This document shows positions 9,182 through 17,448 of a stretch of DNA of 64,000 nt, piece by piece (position 1 is the first letter of the stretch; the number at the start of each line of letters is the position of its first letter). The stretch lies in the NCBI RefSeq assembly GCF_017744135.1, contig NZ_JAGHQU010000009.1, forward strand, positions 62,001-126,000, read 5' to 3'. This DNA comes from Endozoicomonas sp. G2_2 (lineage in GTDB: Bacteria; Pseudomonadota; Gammaproteobacteria; Nevskiales; Salinisphaeraceae). The translations under genes and the position numbers were made by a program. A model generated the notes under the pieces. That model did no database searches. It worked only from the letters and a program-made list of their open reading frames with translations, and was not told the origin of the DNA.

Positions 9182-9262
9182 GTCATTTCGGGGTCGAGGC
9201 ATGGACGGTGCGCGTTTTGTCTCGCGCTATGCTCGATTCCAGTAACCCAGTCGCAGAACGCC

Positions 9263-10486
9263 ATGAGCCAGACAACGCTTTCGCCGAACCATAGCCTGCC
9301 GGCACCCCAGATCGGCGCTACCACGGTCGGCCTTGGCGCCAGCGCGCTGCTCGGCGCCTGGCTGTTCGCCATGCACGGCATCGAACAGGGCCTGTTCTTT
9401 CTGATTGGCATCGGCCTGGGCGTGTCGCTTTATCACGCGCGCTTCGGTTTCACTTCGGCGTTTCGCCAGCTCATGGCTGTCGGCCAGGGCACGACGCTGC
9501 GCGCGCATCTGCTCATGCTCACCGTCGCCTGCATTCTGTTCGCGCCGCTGCTGGCATACGGCAGCACCCTGTTCGGTGGCGATCTGCAGGGCTATGTGTT
9601 TCCGATCAGTCTCGGCGTGGCGGTTGGCGGCTTCATGTTCGGTGTCGGCATGCAGCTCGGCGGCTCCTGTGCCTCGGGCTCGCTGTATACGGTCGGCTCG
9701 GGCCAGAGTTCGATCGTGATTACCCTGGCCGGCTTCATCGTCGGCTCGGTATGGGCTGCCCATGATTTCGCGTTCTGGATGCAGCCATCCCTGCAGTGGC
9801 GCACGGTATCGCTGGCCGATACGAACTGGGGCTATCCGGGCGCGATCGTGATGCAGATGGGCGTTTTCGCGGTGATCGCCGCAGCCACTTACGCCATCGA
9901 AAAACGGCTGCGCCCGCCGCGTCGACAGGCGCCGCCACACGCCCACGGCTGGGCGCGGATACTACGCGGTGCGTGGCCGCTGTGGGCAGGTGCCATCGCA
10001 CTCGCCGTGCTCAATGCACTCACGCTATGGACCAGCGGCAAACCCTGGGGCATCACCAGCGCCTTCGCGCTCTGGGGCTCGAAGGCCGTTGCCGCGACCG
10101 GTGCCGATGTCGGCCAATGGTTCTACTGGTCCGAACTGCACGCCGGCGTGCTCGACAAGCCCGTGCTTGCCGACCGCACGAGCGTGATGGATTTCGGCAT
10201 CATCCTCGGCGCGATGACGGCCGCGAGTATCGGCGGGCGTTTTTCCATCGCCAGCCATATTCCCTGGCGCACCGTGATCGCCCGGCTTATCGGCGGCGTG
10301 CTGATGGGCTATGGCGCCCGTATCGCCTTCGGCTGCAATATCGGCGCCTATTTCGGCGGCATCGCATCTTTCAGCCTGCACGGCTGGCTCTGGGGCGTGG
10401 TCGCGCTCGGCGGCACCATGCTCGGCCTGAAATTGCGGCCGCTGTTCGGCCTCGGCGTGCCCAAACTAAGCGACGGTGTGTGCTGA
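9263..10486 (+). CDS. YeeE/YedE (TsuA-like) sulfur-compound transporter
   Basis: A 407-residue polytopic membrane protein with about ten hydrophobic segments. It carries the two family cysteine motifs, GGSCASGS (Cys136) and FGCNIGAYFGG (Cys358), which in the YeeE/TsuA family line the pathway for thiosulfate uptake. LGVSLYHARFGFTSAFR near the N-terminus is also characteristic. Thiosulfate is the best-supported substrate for the family; other sulfur species are possible. No TusA or rhodanese gene lies beside it here. An in-frame start exists upstream at 9164, but its first 33 residues do not look like the family. Confidence 0.9.
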   Translation: MSQTTLSPNHSLPAPQIGATTVGLGASALLGAWLFAMHGIEQGLFFLIGIGLGVSLYHARFGFTSAFRQLMAVGQGTTLRAHLLMLTVACILFAPLLAYGSTLFGGDLQGYVFPISLGVAVGGFMFGVGMQLGGSCASGSLYTVGSGQSSIVITLAGFIVGSVWAAHDFAFWMQPSLQWRTVSLADTNWGYPGAIVMQMGVFAVIAAATYAIEKRLRPPRRQAPPHAHGWARILRGAWPLWAGAIALAVLNALTLWTSGKPWGITSAFALWGSKAVAATGADVGQWFYWSELHAGVLDKPVLADRTSVMDFGIILGAMTAASIGGRFSIASHIPWRTVIARLIGGVLMGYGARIAFGCNIGAYFGGIASFSLHGWLWGVVALGGTMLGLKLRPLFGLGVPKLSDGVC

Positions 10487-10554
10487 AATAAGCGCCGCAC
10501 GGCCGACATCCGCTCTGCTAGGGTGAATTTAGTCATCCCAACGGTAGACGGTCG

Positions 10555-11442
10555 ATGAGCGACGAAGCCATGCCCTACAAAAAGCGCCATGTGACGATCG
10601 ACGGTCGCCGCATGGCTTGTGTGGAGACCGGCACCGGCGATCCGATCGTGTTTCTGCACGGCAACCCGACGTCGTCGTATCTCTGGCGCAACATCATCCC
10701 CTATGCCGAACCGTACGGCCGATGCATCGCACCCGATCTGATCGGCATGGGCGATTCGGATCCCAGCGGTTCCGCCGGCCCCGACGCCTACGCCTTCTTC
10801 GAGCACCGCGACTATCTGGACGGCTTGCTCGACGCGCTCGGCGTGACCGAAAACGTGATCCTCGTGCTACACGACTGGGGCTCGGGGCTGGGCTTCGACT
10901 GGGCCAACCGCCACCGCGAGCGCGTGCAGGGCATCGTCTACATGGAGGCGTTCGTACGCCCGCTGGCCTGGGCCGAATGGTCGGACGGCGCAAAGGACAT
11001 CTTCGCCGCCATGCGCAGCGATGCGGGCGAGCAGGTCTGCCTGGAAAAGAACGTGTTCGTGGAACGCATTCTGCCCAGTTCGATACTGCGCGAACTCAGC
11101 GAGGCCGAAATGGCGGAATATCGCCGGCCGTTCGCGCAGGCGGGCGAGCGCCGACGGCCGACCCTGTCCTGGCCGCGCCAGATTCCGTTCGACGGCGAAC
11201 CGGCCGCGGTACACGACGTGATGGCTGACTATGCCGAATGGCTGGCCAGCGACGACGCACTGCCCAAACTGTTCATCAACGCCGACCCCGGCATCGTGCT
11301 GGTCGGCGCGCAGCGCGAGTTCTGCCGCAGCTGGCCGAACCAGCAGGAAATCACCGTGCCGGGGCTGCACTTCATCCAGGAGGATTCGCCGGAGGCGATC
11401 GGCACGGCCGTGGCCGATTTCACGCGCGGGATTCGCGGCTGA
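10555..11442 (+). CDS. Haloalkane dehalogenase (HLD-II, LinB/DhaA-like)
   Basis: A 295-residue alpha/beta hydrolase that splits carbon-halogen bonds hydrolytically. All key residues of subfamily II are in place: HGNPTSSYLWRN (halide-binding Asn37), DLIGMGDSD, HDWGSGLGFDW (nucleophile Asp107, halide-stabilising Trp108), VYMEAF (Glu131, catalytic acid) and GLHFIQEDSPEAIG (catalytic His272). Numbering is within one residue of LinB, and long stretches such as RRPTLSWPRQIP match it as I recall that sequence. Soluble and cytoplasmic. It stands alone between the YeeE and DUF2252 genes with no other dehalogenation genes. A second Met at residue 6 is an alternative start. Confidence 0.95.
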   Translation: MSDEAMPYKKRHVTIDGRRMACVETGTGDPIVFLHGNPTSSYLWRNIIPYAEPYGRCIAPDLIGMGDSDPSGSAGPDAYAFFEHRDYLDGLLDALGVTENVILVLHDWGSGLGFDWANRHRERVQGIVYMEAFVRPLAWAEWSDGAKDIFAAMRSDAGEQVCLEKNVFVERILPSSILRELSEAEMAEYRRPFAQAGERRRPTLSWPRQIPFDGEPAAVHDVMADYAEWLASDDALPKLFINADPGIVLVGAQREFCRSWPNQQEITVPGLHFIQEDSPEAIGTAVADFTRGIRG

Positions 11443-11523
11443 TCACCACCTCGGGGCGCGAACCCGGCGCGATTCGTGCGGGTGGTTAACGCATGCTCCC
11501 GCTAACTGTGCAAGGAAGCGTCG

Positions 11524-12834
11524 ATGGCTTTTCATTTCATGCGGTCGAGCCGCGAGGAACTGGTGCTCGACGAGATCGACGCCCACAACCGCCGGCTGAG
11601 CCGCGCCGACCGGGCGCGCAAGTACGAGAAGATGTCGCGCTCGCCCTATCGCTTCTTTCGCGGCACCAACCACCTGTACTGGGGCGACGTCTGGCAGGAC
11701 TGGCGCTATTACCTGTTCGGCGGCCTCAAGGACACCCTGACCTGGCTGCAGGGCGACGCCCACGTGCACAATCACGGCGCCTATGGCGACCCGCGCCAGG
11801 GCGTGCACTACGGCATGGACGATTTCGACGATGCCGTGATCGGCGACTACCAGTACGACCTATGGCGCCATGCGGCAAGCATGGTGCTCGACGCCGAGGA
11901 GAACGCCGGCCTGGCACCCGACAAGACTGCCCGCGCGATACGACATCTGCTGAGCACCTATCTGGACACGCTCGCAGACCATGCCGACGGACGCAGCCCG
12001 GAAGACATCCACGTCAAGTACATCAAGAAGCCGCTCGGCCCCTTCATACGCAAAGTGATGCGCAAGAAAGGCCGCGCCAAACACCTGGCGAAGTGGACGA
12101 AGATCGACGATGAGGGCCGGCGTCACTTCAACCTGGACAAGAAGAAGATGGGTTCGGTGAGCGCCGCCGAGAAACGCCGCCTCGTGGCCGCGCTCGAAAA
12201 CGAATATCTGCAGACACTGCAAAGCCGCGCCGACCGGCCGCGTTCGCACTTCACGGTCAAGGACATTGCCCGACGTCTGAATGCCGGCACCGGCTCGCTC
12301 GGCCTGCTGCGCTACTACGCGCTCATCGAAGGCGATACCGACAGCGTCGACGACGACATCATCCTCGATATCAAGCAGCAGACCGCCCCGCCCGCCTACC
12401 GATTCATGAACGCGCGCGAGAAACGCGCCTGGCGCAAGACCTTCGACCACGAAGCCCAGCGCCATGCCCTGGCCTTCCAGGCCCTGGCCAATCACCCCGA
12501 CGACTATCTCGGCTGGATCACGGCGGGACGCAAGGTATTTTCTGTGCGCGAGCGCTCGCCCTTCAAAAAGGATTTCCCCACTCACAAGGTCGACGGCTTC
12601 AAACAGTACCGCCGCCTGACCCGGCAATGGGGCCGAATCCTCGCCCGCGAGCATATTCGCGGCGCGCACGCCCTGCGCCCGGAAGACCCGGCCAATTTCT
12701 GCCGCGCAGTGCTCTCGCGCTGCAACAACCAGCAGGAGGCCTTCAAGGCGATGGTCGTAGACGTGACTTTCACCTATGCACGATGCGCGAAGCACGACTA
12801 TCGCGTGTTCCTCGCCGAACGCGGCGTCGGCTGA
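11524..12834 (+). CDS. DUF2252 family protein (kinase-like fold)
   Basis: A 436-residue protein of the DUF2252 family. It shows the recognisable blocks SPYRFFRGTNHLYWGD, GDAHVHNHG (about residue 78) and MDDFDDAVIGDYQYDLWR, which resemble the catalytic His/Asp regions of aminoglycoside phosphotransferase-like folds. The molecular function of the family is not known. AAGGAAG eight bases before the ATG is a good ribosome site. It ends only 3 bp from the convergent DUF427 gene. Confidence 0.9.
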   Translation: MAFHFMRSSREELVLDEIDAHNRRLSRADRARKYEKMSRSPYRFFRGTNHLYWGDVWQDWRYYLFGGLKDTLTWLQGDAHVHNHGAYGDPRQGVHYGMDDFDDAVIGDYQYDLWRHAASMVLDAEENAGLAPDKTARAIRHLLSTYLDTLADHADGRSPEDIHVKYIKKPLGPFIRKVMRKKGRAKHLAKWTKIDDEGRRHFNLDKKKMGSVSAAEKRRLVAALENEYLQTLQSRADRPRSHFTVKDIARRLNAGTGSLGLLRYYALIEGDTDSVDDDIILDIKQQTAPPAYRFMNAREKRAWRKTFDHEAQRHALAFQALANHPDDYLGWITAGRKVFSVRERSPFKKDFPTHKVDGFKQYRRLTRQWGRILAREHIRGAHALRPEDPANFCRAVLSRCNNQQEAFKAMVVDVTFTYARCAKHDYRVFLAERGVG

Positions 12835-12837
12835 GCG

Positions 12838-13389
12838 CTACCAGCCTTCCGTGCCCGGCTCGCCCTTGAAAGGGCCGACCACGTCCGGCGTGACCCAGCC
12901 GCCATAGAACCCGCCCGGCTGGGCGAAGGCGCGACGCCCGTCGACACGACAATCGAGCCGATCGCAGTAGAAAGCGACACAGCCAGCGAGCGCGGCGAAG
13001 CGTCCGCCAGCCTCGGGATAGCCCCACGCCGCGCGCGCCACGCGCCGGCGTCCGTCGGTCACGTCCCAGTATTGCGCCACGCCCTTCCATTCACAGAAGC
13101 TGGCCGACTCCACCGCGACCAGCGCATCGAAATCGATCGCCTCCGGCGGCAGATACCAGGTCGGCGCGCCCGCGGTCTCGAGGACACGAAAGGCATTGCG
13201 CGTACTGGCAATGACGCGGCTGTCGAGCCGCACCTCGACGCGCCGCTCGCTGGACACGATTGCCGGCGGGCGCGGATAGTCCCACACCGACTCCTGACCG
13301 GGCCGCGGCGCGATCGCGAACGGCGGGCGCTCGCCGCCGCGATAGTGCCAGCCGAAGGTATCCTCATCGTGCGGGCCGGTGCGACTCAC
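12838..13389 (-). CDS. DUF427 domain protein
   Basis: A 183-residue protein of the DUF427 (NTP_transf_9-like) family. Typical blocks are ESVWDYPRPP, RVIASTRNAFRVLETAGAPT, WYLPPEAID, SFCEWKGVAQYWDV and the ending FYGGWVTPDVVGPFKG. Function unknown. The proposed start is GTG at 13389, which overlaps the mgtE stop as GTGA, so translation is probably coupled to mgtE; the frame is open further upstream only inside mgtE. This start keeps the N-terminal block GPHDEDTFGWHYRGG seen in longer family members. Confidence 0.85.
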   Translation of the reverse strand: MSRTGPHDEDTFGWHYRGGERPPFAIAPRPGQESVWDYPRPPAIVSSERRVEVRLDSRVIASTRNAFRVLETAGAPTWYLPPEAIDFDALVAVESASFCEWKGVAQYWDVTDGRRRVARAAWGYPEAGGRFAALAGCVAFYCDRLDCRVDGRRAFAQPGGFYGGWVTPDVVGPFKGEPGTEGW

Positions 13390-14570
13390 AACAGGATCGA
13401 ACTGGCCAGAAACAGCATCAGGCCCATGCCGAGGATATCGGTGAACGTGGTCAGGAAGATGCTGCTCGCCATCGCCGGATCGGCACCCAGACGTTTCAGC
13501 GTGAGGGGTACGACCACGCCGAAGATGCCGCTGCCCGTGCAGGCGCCCAGCATGGCGACCAGTATCACCACGCCGAGCATCATTGCGTTCGCCTCGCCCG
13601 ACATCGAGGCATACAGCCACATGGCGATGCCCGCGACGATGCCGACCACGAAGCCATTGAGCGCACCGAGCAGAATCTCTTTGCGCAGCAGCTTGCGCAC
13701 CGGGTATTCGTCGAGCTGACCGAGAGTCAGGCCACGCAGCGTGATCGCCAGCGCCTGGCAGCCGGTATTGCCACTCTGACCGGCGAGCACCGGCAGGAAC
13801 GCGGCCAGCGCCACGATCTGGGTGATCGTGTCTTCGAACAGGCCGACCACGAAAGCCGCCGCAAACGCCGTGAGCAGGTTCACCTGCAGCCAGGGGTGAC
13901 GCATGCGAAACGCGCCGAGAATGGGCGTGGTGACCTGCTCTTCGCGCGAGACACCGACCTGGGCGCCGGCCTGACCGGTGACTTCGACCACCACGCGCTG
14001 GAACAGCTGCCAGCCGCGCACGCTGCCGATCAGCCGGCCCTCGTCGTCGATCACGGGGTAGACCGGATAATGTCGGGCGAGCGCCGCGCGTACCGCCGCG
14101 TCGATGCCGGTACCGCTTTCGAAAGCGAACGGCTCCGCCACCATGATTTCGGCCAGCCGCTGTCCGGGCTTGGCCAGCACCAGATCACGCATGCCGACCA
14201 CGCCCACCAGCTTTTCATCGTCGACCACGAAGATATAGGTGATCTCGGCGACCGCCTCGCTGTGAACCAGAAACGCGACGGCCTCGGCCGCCGTCTGCGT
14301 CGACGCGAGGATTGCCGGCGCGGGCATGATCAGCTCGTCGATGCGGGCATCGATATCGGCGGCAGCCGCGGCGGCATTCGCATCGTGGGCCTGCGCCGTG
14401 GCGGCGCCCGACAGCTGCGCGGCCACGGCCAGGGCTTCGTCGTGGGGCATCTGGGCCAACAAAGCCTGGATCTCGTCCGGCGGCAGCGCGCTGAGCGTGC
14501 GCGCCGCATCGGCCGGCGCCTGGCCATCGATATCCTCGCGCGGCGGCTGCGCCGTTGATGCGTCGTTCAT
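13386..14570 (-). CDS. mgtE: Magnesium transporter MgtE
   Basis: A 394-residue Mg2+ channel/transporter. Order: a short N domain (residues 25-60, LPPDEIQALLAQMPHDEALA), a tandem CBS pair (about 80-200, including ITYIFVVDDEKLVGVVGMRD and YPVYPVIDDEGRLIGSV), a connecting helix and five transmembrane helices from about 235. FLPVLAGQSGNTGCQAL is the pore signature. It is shorter than the usual 440-460 residues because the superhelical N domain is reduced. The ATG at 14570 is preferred over an in-frame start at 14813, which would add 81 unrelated residues. It overlaps the DUF427 start by GTGA. Confidence 0.92.
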   Translation of the reverse strand: MNDASTAQPPREDIDGQAPADAARTLSALPPDEIQALLAQMPHDEALAVAAQLSGAATAQAHDANAAAAAADIDARIDELIMPAPAILASTQTAAEAVAFLVHSEAVAEITYIFVVDDEKLVGVVGMRDLVLAKPGQRLAEIMVAEPFAFESGTGIDAAVRAALARHYPVYPVIDDEGRLIGSVRGWQLFQRVVVEVTGQAGAQVGVSREEQVTTPILGAFRMRHPWLQVNLLTAFAAAFVVGLFEDTITQIVALAAFLPVLAGQSGNTGCQALAITLRGLTLGQLDEYPVRKLLRKEILLGALNGFVVGIVAGIAMWLYASMSGEANAMMLGVVILVAMLGACTGSGIFGVVVPLTLKRLGADPAMASSIFLTTFTDILGMGLMLFLASSILL

Positions 14571-14770
14571 GAATTCCTCGGGCGGCGGCCTGCCGGCATA
14601 TGGGCGATACCGCATTATTAGAGCGGCGACCGGCAGCAATTCAAGCGCCATGTGATCGCGCACCAACCAAGCCGTGGCCCGCCTGCGCGAGCGTTTTGCC
14701 GATCGCACCGTTTTTCCTTGTGTTCGAGCGCTCGGGCAGAATGCGGCCGGTGATCTCATCCGAGCCCGCC

Positions 14771-15718
14771 ATGTCGCTACCGACCTTCGACGACGTCTGC
14801 CGCGCGCAGGCACGTATCGCGCCCTGGATACATCGCACGCCGGTGCTCACCAGCGCCACGTTCGACCGCATGACCGGCGCGCAGCTGTTGTTCAAATGCG
14901 AGAACTTTCAGAAGGCTGGCGCCTTCAAGTCGCGCGGCGCGGTGAATGCCGTGTTCGGCCTGAGCGAGGCCGAGGCGCGACGCGGCGTGGCCACGCACTC
15001 CAGCGGCAACCACGGCATGGCGCTGGCACGCGCCGCGGCCTGTCGCGGCATTGTCTGCACGGTGGTCATGCCCGAAACCGCCCCGCAGGCCAAGATCGAT
15101 GCGGTACGCGGCTACGGCGGCCAGATCGTATTCTGCGAACCCCGCAACGCCGCGCGCCAGGAAACGCTGGACGCCGTCATCGCCGACAGCGGCGCGAACT
15201 TCGTGCCGCCCTACGACGACGCCCGTGTGATCGCCGGCCAGGGCAGCTGTGCCAAGGAACTGCTGGAGGACGTGCCCGATCTGGATATCGTCATCGCCCC
15301 GGTCGGCGGCGGTGGGCTGATCAGCGGCACCGCACTCAGCGCCCGCGCCCTGTCGCCGGCCACGCGCGTGATCGCTGCGGAACCGGCCAATGCAGACGAT
15401 GCCAAGCGTTCACGCGAGGCTGGCGCGCGCCTGGTCGAGGACGCACCGAACACGATCGCCGACGGCCTCAAGGCCTCGATCGGCGAGCTGACGTGGCAGT
15501 TCGTCGCTAGCAAAATCGACGACATCCTGCTCGCCGACGAACACGAGATCATCGAAGCCATGCGTCTGACCTGGCAGCGCATGAAGATCATCATCGAGCC
15601 CTCCTGCGCGGTGCCGCTGGCCGCGATCCTGCGCCATCGCGATGTATTCGCCGGCAAACGGGTCGGCGTGATCCTCACCGGCGGCAATGTCGATCTGCAA
15701 CGCCTGCCCTGGGCATGA
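14771..15718 (+). CDS. Threonine/serine dehydratase (PLP fold type II)
   Basis: A 315-residue fold-type II PLP enzyme like catabolic threonine dehydratases, serine racemases and EutB-type dehydratases. FQKAGAFKSRGAVNAV gives the Schiff-base Lys53, THSSGNHGMALA is the substrate/PLP loop, APVGGGGLISGTALSA the phosphate-binding Gly loop, and LTGGNVDL the C-terminal PLP-ring contact. There is no ACT regulatory domain, so it is a catabolic or racemase-like form rather than biosynthetic IlvA. Product assignment between these is not possible from sequence alone. Diverges from mgtE. Confidence 0.88.
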   Translation: MSLPTFDDVCRAQARIAPWIHRTPVLTSATFDRMTGAQLLFKCENFQKAGAFKSRGAVNAVFGLSEAEARRGVATHSSGNHGMALARAAACRGIVCTVVMPETAPQAKIDAVRGYGGQIVFCEPRNAARQETLDAVIADSGANFVPPYDDARVIAGQGSCAKELLEDVPDLDIVIAPVGGGGLISGTALSARALSPATRVIAAEPANADDAKRSREAGARLVEDAPNTIADGLKASIGELTWQFVASKIDDILLADEHEIIEAMRLTWQRMKIIIEPSCAVPLAAILRHRDVFAGKRVGVILTGGNVDLQRLPWA

Positions 15719-15816
15719 ACGATGGCGGCTATTCCGCGTGCCGTAGCGATCGATTTTCGTGAAACCCGAGCGACGCGCACAATCGTGACTGGCCCTCCAA
15801 CCGACACGTTTCGAAC

Positions 15817-17352
15817 ATGAGCCATACCGACAAGAAAACGCCCATGAGCTTCATCCCGGGCGTGCCGGTCTGGGCCCAGATTCTGGCGGGGCCAGGGCCT
15901 GTCGACGTTTCATACGAGCCCGCGCCAAGCGCTGTTTTGCGGCAAGACGAGGCGTAGCGCGCGCCGCGCAGTCATTCTGCGCAAGCGTGCTAGAACGCTG
16001 GATTGCCGGCGTATCTTTATTTTTTGGGCCCTTGTCCCTAAGGGTTGGGCCGCAAATCGCGCCCTGCGGCGTTGCGAGTCTTGATCGTGGCGCGCCACGA
16101 CCTGCGACTCGCGCCTTGCAGGACACGATTTGCGGTCTCCAACGCGGCGCTCGGATGAAACGTCGACAGGCCCTGGCTCGGCGCAATCGCCGGCGCGCTG
16201 CTGGGCGACAACGCAACGGTGCTCAAACCGCTCGGCGATATCTTCATCAGCGCGATCAAGATGCTGATCGTGCCGCTGGTGTTTTCCACGCTGGTCGTCG
16301 GCATCACCGGCATGGGCGATCCCCAGAAGATGGGCCGGATCGGCCTGCGCACGATCGCGCTGTACCTGTTCACCACGGCGTTCGCGATTGCGATCGGCCT
16401 GCTGGCCTCCACGATTTTCCAGTCGGGCGCGGGCCTGGATCTGGCCTATGAATCCTCGGTCGAAGCCAAGGAAGCGCCGTCGCTGGTCGAGATCCTGGTC
16501 GGCCTGGTCCCGCAGAACCCGATCGATGCGCTGGCGAACGGCAACATCCTGCAGATCATCATCTTCGCGATCGGCCTTGGCATATCGCTGCTGCTGATCG
16601 GCGAGCGCGGCGCGCCGATGAACCGCGTGTTCGAAAGCTTCGCGGAAGCGATGTACAAGCTGACCGAAATCGTCATGGCCTTCGCGCCGTTCGGCGTGTT
16701 CGGGCTGATCGCCAACGTCTCCGGCCAGTACGGTATCGACGTGCTGCTGCCGCTGGCCAAGGTGATCGGGGTGGCCTATCTCGCCTGCGTGGTGCACGTG
16801 CTGGTGGTCTATACCGGGCTGATCGCCCTGCTCGGCCGGCTCAACCCGGTGCGTTATTTTCGCGGCAGTATCGATGCGCTGGTGGTCCCCTATTCCTCGG
16901 CCTCGTCGTCGGGCACGCTGCCCGTGTCGCTGCGCTGTGCGCAGGACAATATGGGCGTATCGCGCAGCGTGGCCGGTTTCGTGCTGCCGGTGGGCGCGAC
17001 CATCAATATGGACGGCACCGCGCTCTATCAGGGCGTGGTGGCATTGTTCGTCGCCCAGTTCGTGGGCATCGATCTGTCCTGGGCCGACTACGGCATGATC
17101 ATTCTCACCGGCACGCTCGCCTCTATCGGTACTGCCGGCGTGCCCGGCGCGGGACTGGTGATGCTCTCGATCGTGCTCACCCAGGTCGGCCTGCCGCTGG
17201 AAGCCGAGGGCCTCGTGGCCGGGATCGACCGCATCCTCGACATGGCGCGCACCAGCGTCAACGTGGCCGGCGATCTCATGGTTACGGTGCTCGTGGGCAA
17301 GAGCGAGGGCGAACTGGACGAGGCGGTCTATAACCGGCGTCTGAAGAGCTGA
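15817..17352 (+). pseudogene. Sodium:dicarboxylate (DAACS) symporter, interrupted by inverted-repeat element
   Basis: The reading frame opens at ATG 15817, encodes 25 symporter-like residues ending PGVPVWAQILAG, then enters a 287-bp element and stops at a TAG near 15955. After the element the same frame resumes with LGAIAGALLGDNATVLKPLG and runs intact to 17352. Deleting 15892-16170 would rejoin both parts in frame with normal spacing. Downstream motifs are complete: SSSGTLPVSLRCAQDN (HP1), NMDGTALYQG (TM7) and RILDMARTSVNVAGD (TM8), as in glutamate/C4-dicarboxylate:Na+ symporters. A GTG at 16219 could restart translation but would lack most of TM1. A recent insertion is likely since the remainder has not decayed. 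Confidence 0.85.
15891..16177. mobile_element. MITE-like non-coding element with 23-bp perfect terminal inverted repeats
   Basis: A 287-bp segment bounded by a perfect 23-bp inverted repeat, starting GCCAGGGCCTGTCGACGTTT at the left (15891-15913) and mirrored at the right (16155-16177); similarity extends about 7 bases further in with mismatches. It has no coding potential. The interior is full of secondary structure: GCGCAG/CTGCGC at 15966-15982, AGCGT/ACGCT at 15984-15999, a 16-nt perfect palindrome at 16085-16100, and outer arms 16050-16059 with 16126-16135 forming a hairpin of about 86 nt. I see no clean target duplication; the exact ends are uncertain by a few bases. Confidence 0.8.
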
Positions 17353-17376
17353 TCCACTAAAGCATTGCGGCGCAGG

Positions 17377-17406
17377 CGCTGCAGGCGCCCTGGAATGCCT
17401 GCAGCG
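17377..17406. terminator. Bidirectional hairpin between convergent genes
   Basis: A 10-bp perfect inverted repeat, CGCTGCAGGC at 17377-17386 and GCCTGCAGCG at 17397-17406, with a 10-base loop. It sits between the symporter (plus) and the acyl-CoA synthetase (minus). No T-tract follows on either strand. Confidence 0.5.
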
Positions 17407-17448
17407 TCGCCACGATTACTTCTTCGCCCCGGCGGCGGGCAACCCCGT

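Noticed and set aside
12838-13620. Longer 260-residue reading of the DUF427 gene
   Set aside because: The upstream 77 codons lie inside mgtE; GTG 13389 fits the family start and the GTGA overlap.
15883-16177. CTGGC target-site duplication around the inverted-repeat element
   Set aside because: Copies at 15883-15887 and 16173-16177 exist, but removing the element at these ends puts the symporter out of frame and offsets the terminal repeats.
16219-17352. Calling the symporter intact from GTG 16219
   Set aside because: This would lack most of TM1, and matching N-terminal codons exist in frame upstream of the inserted element.
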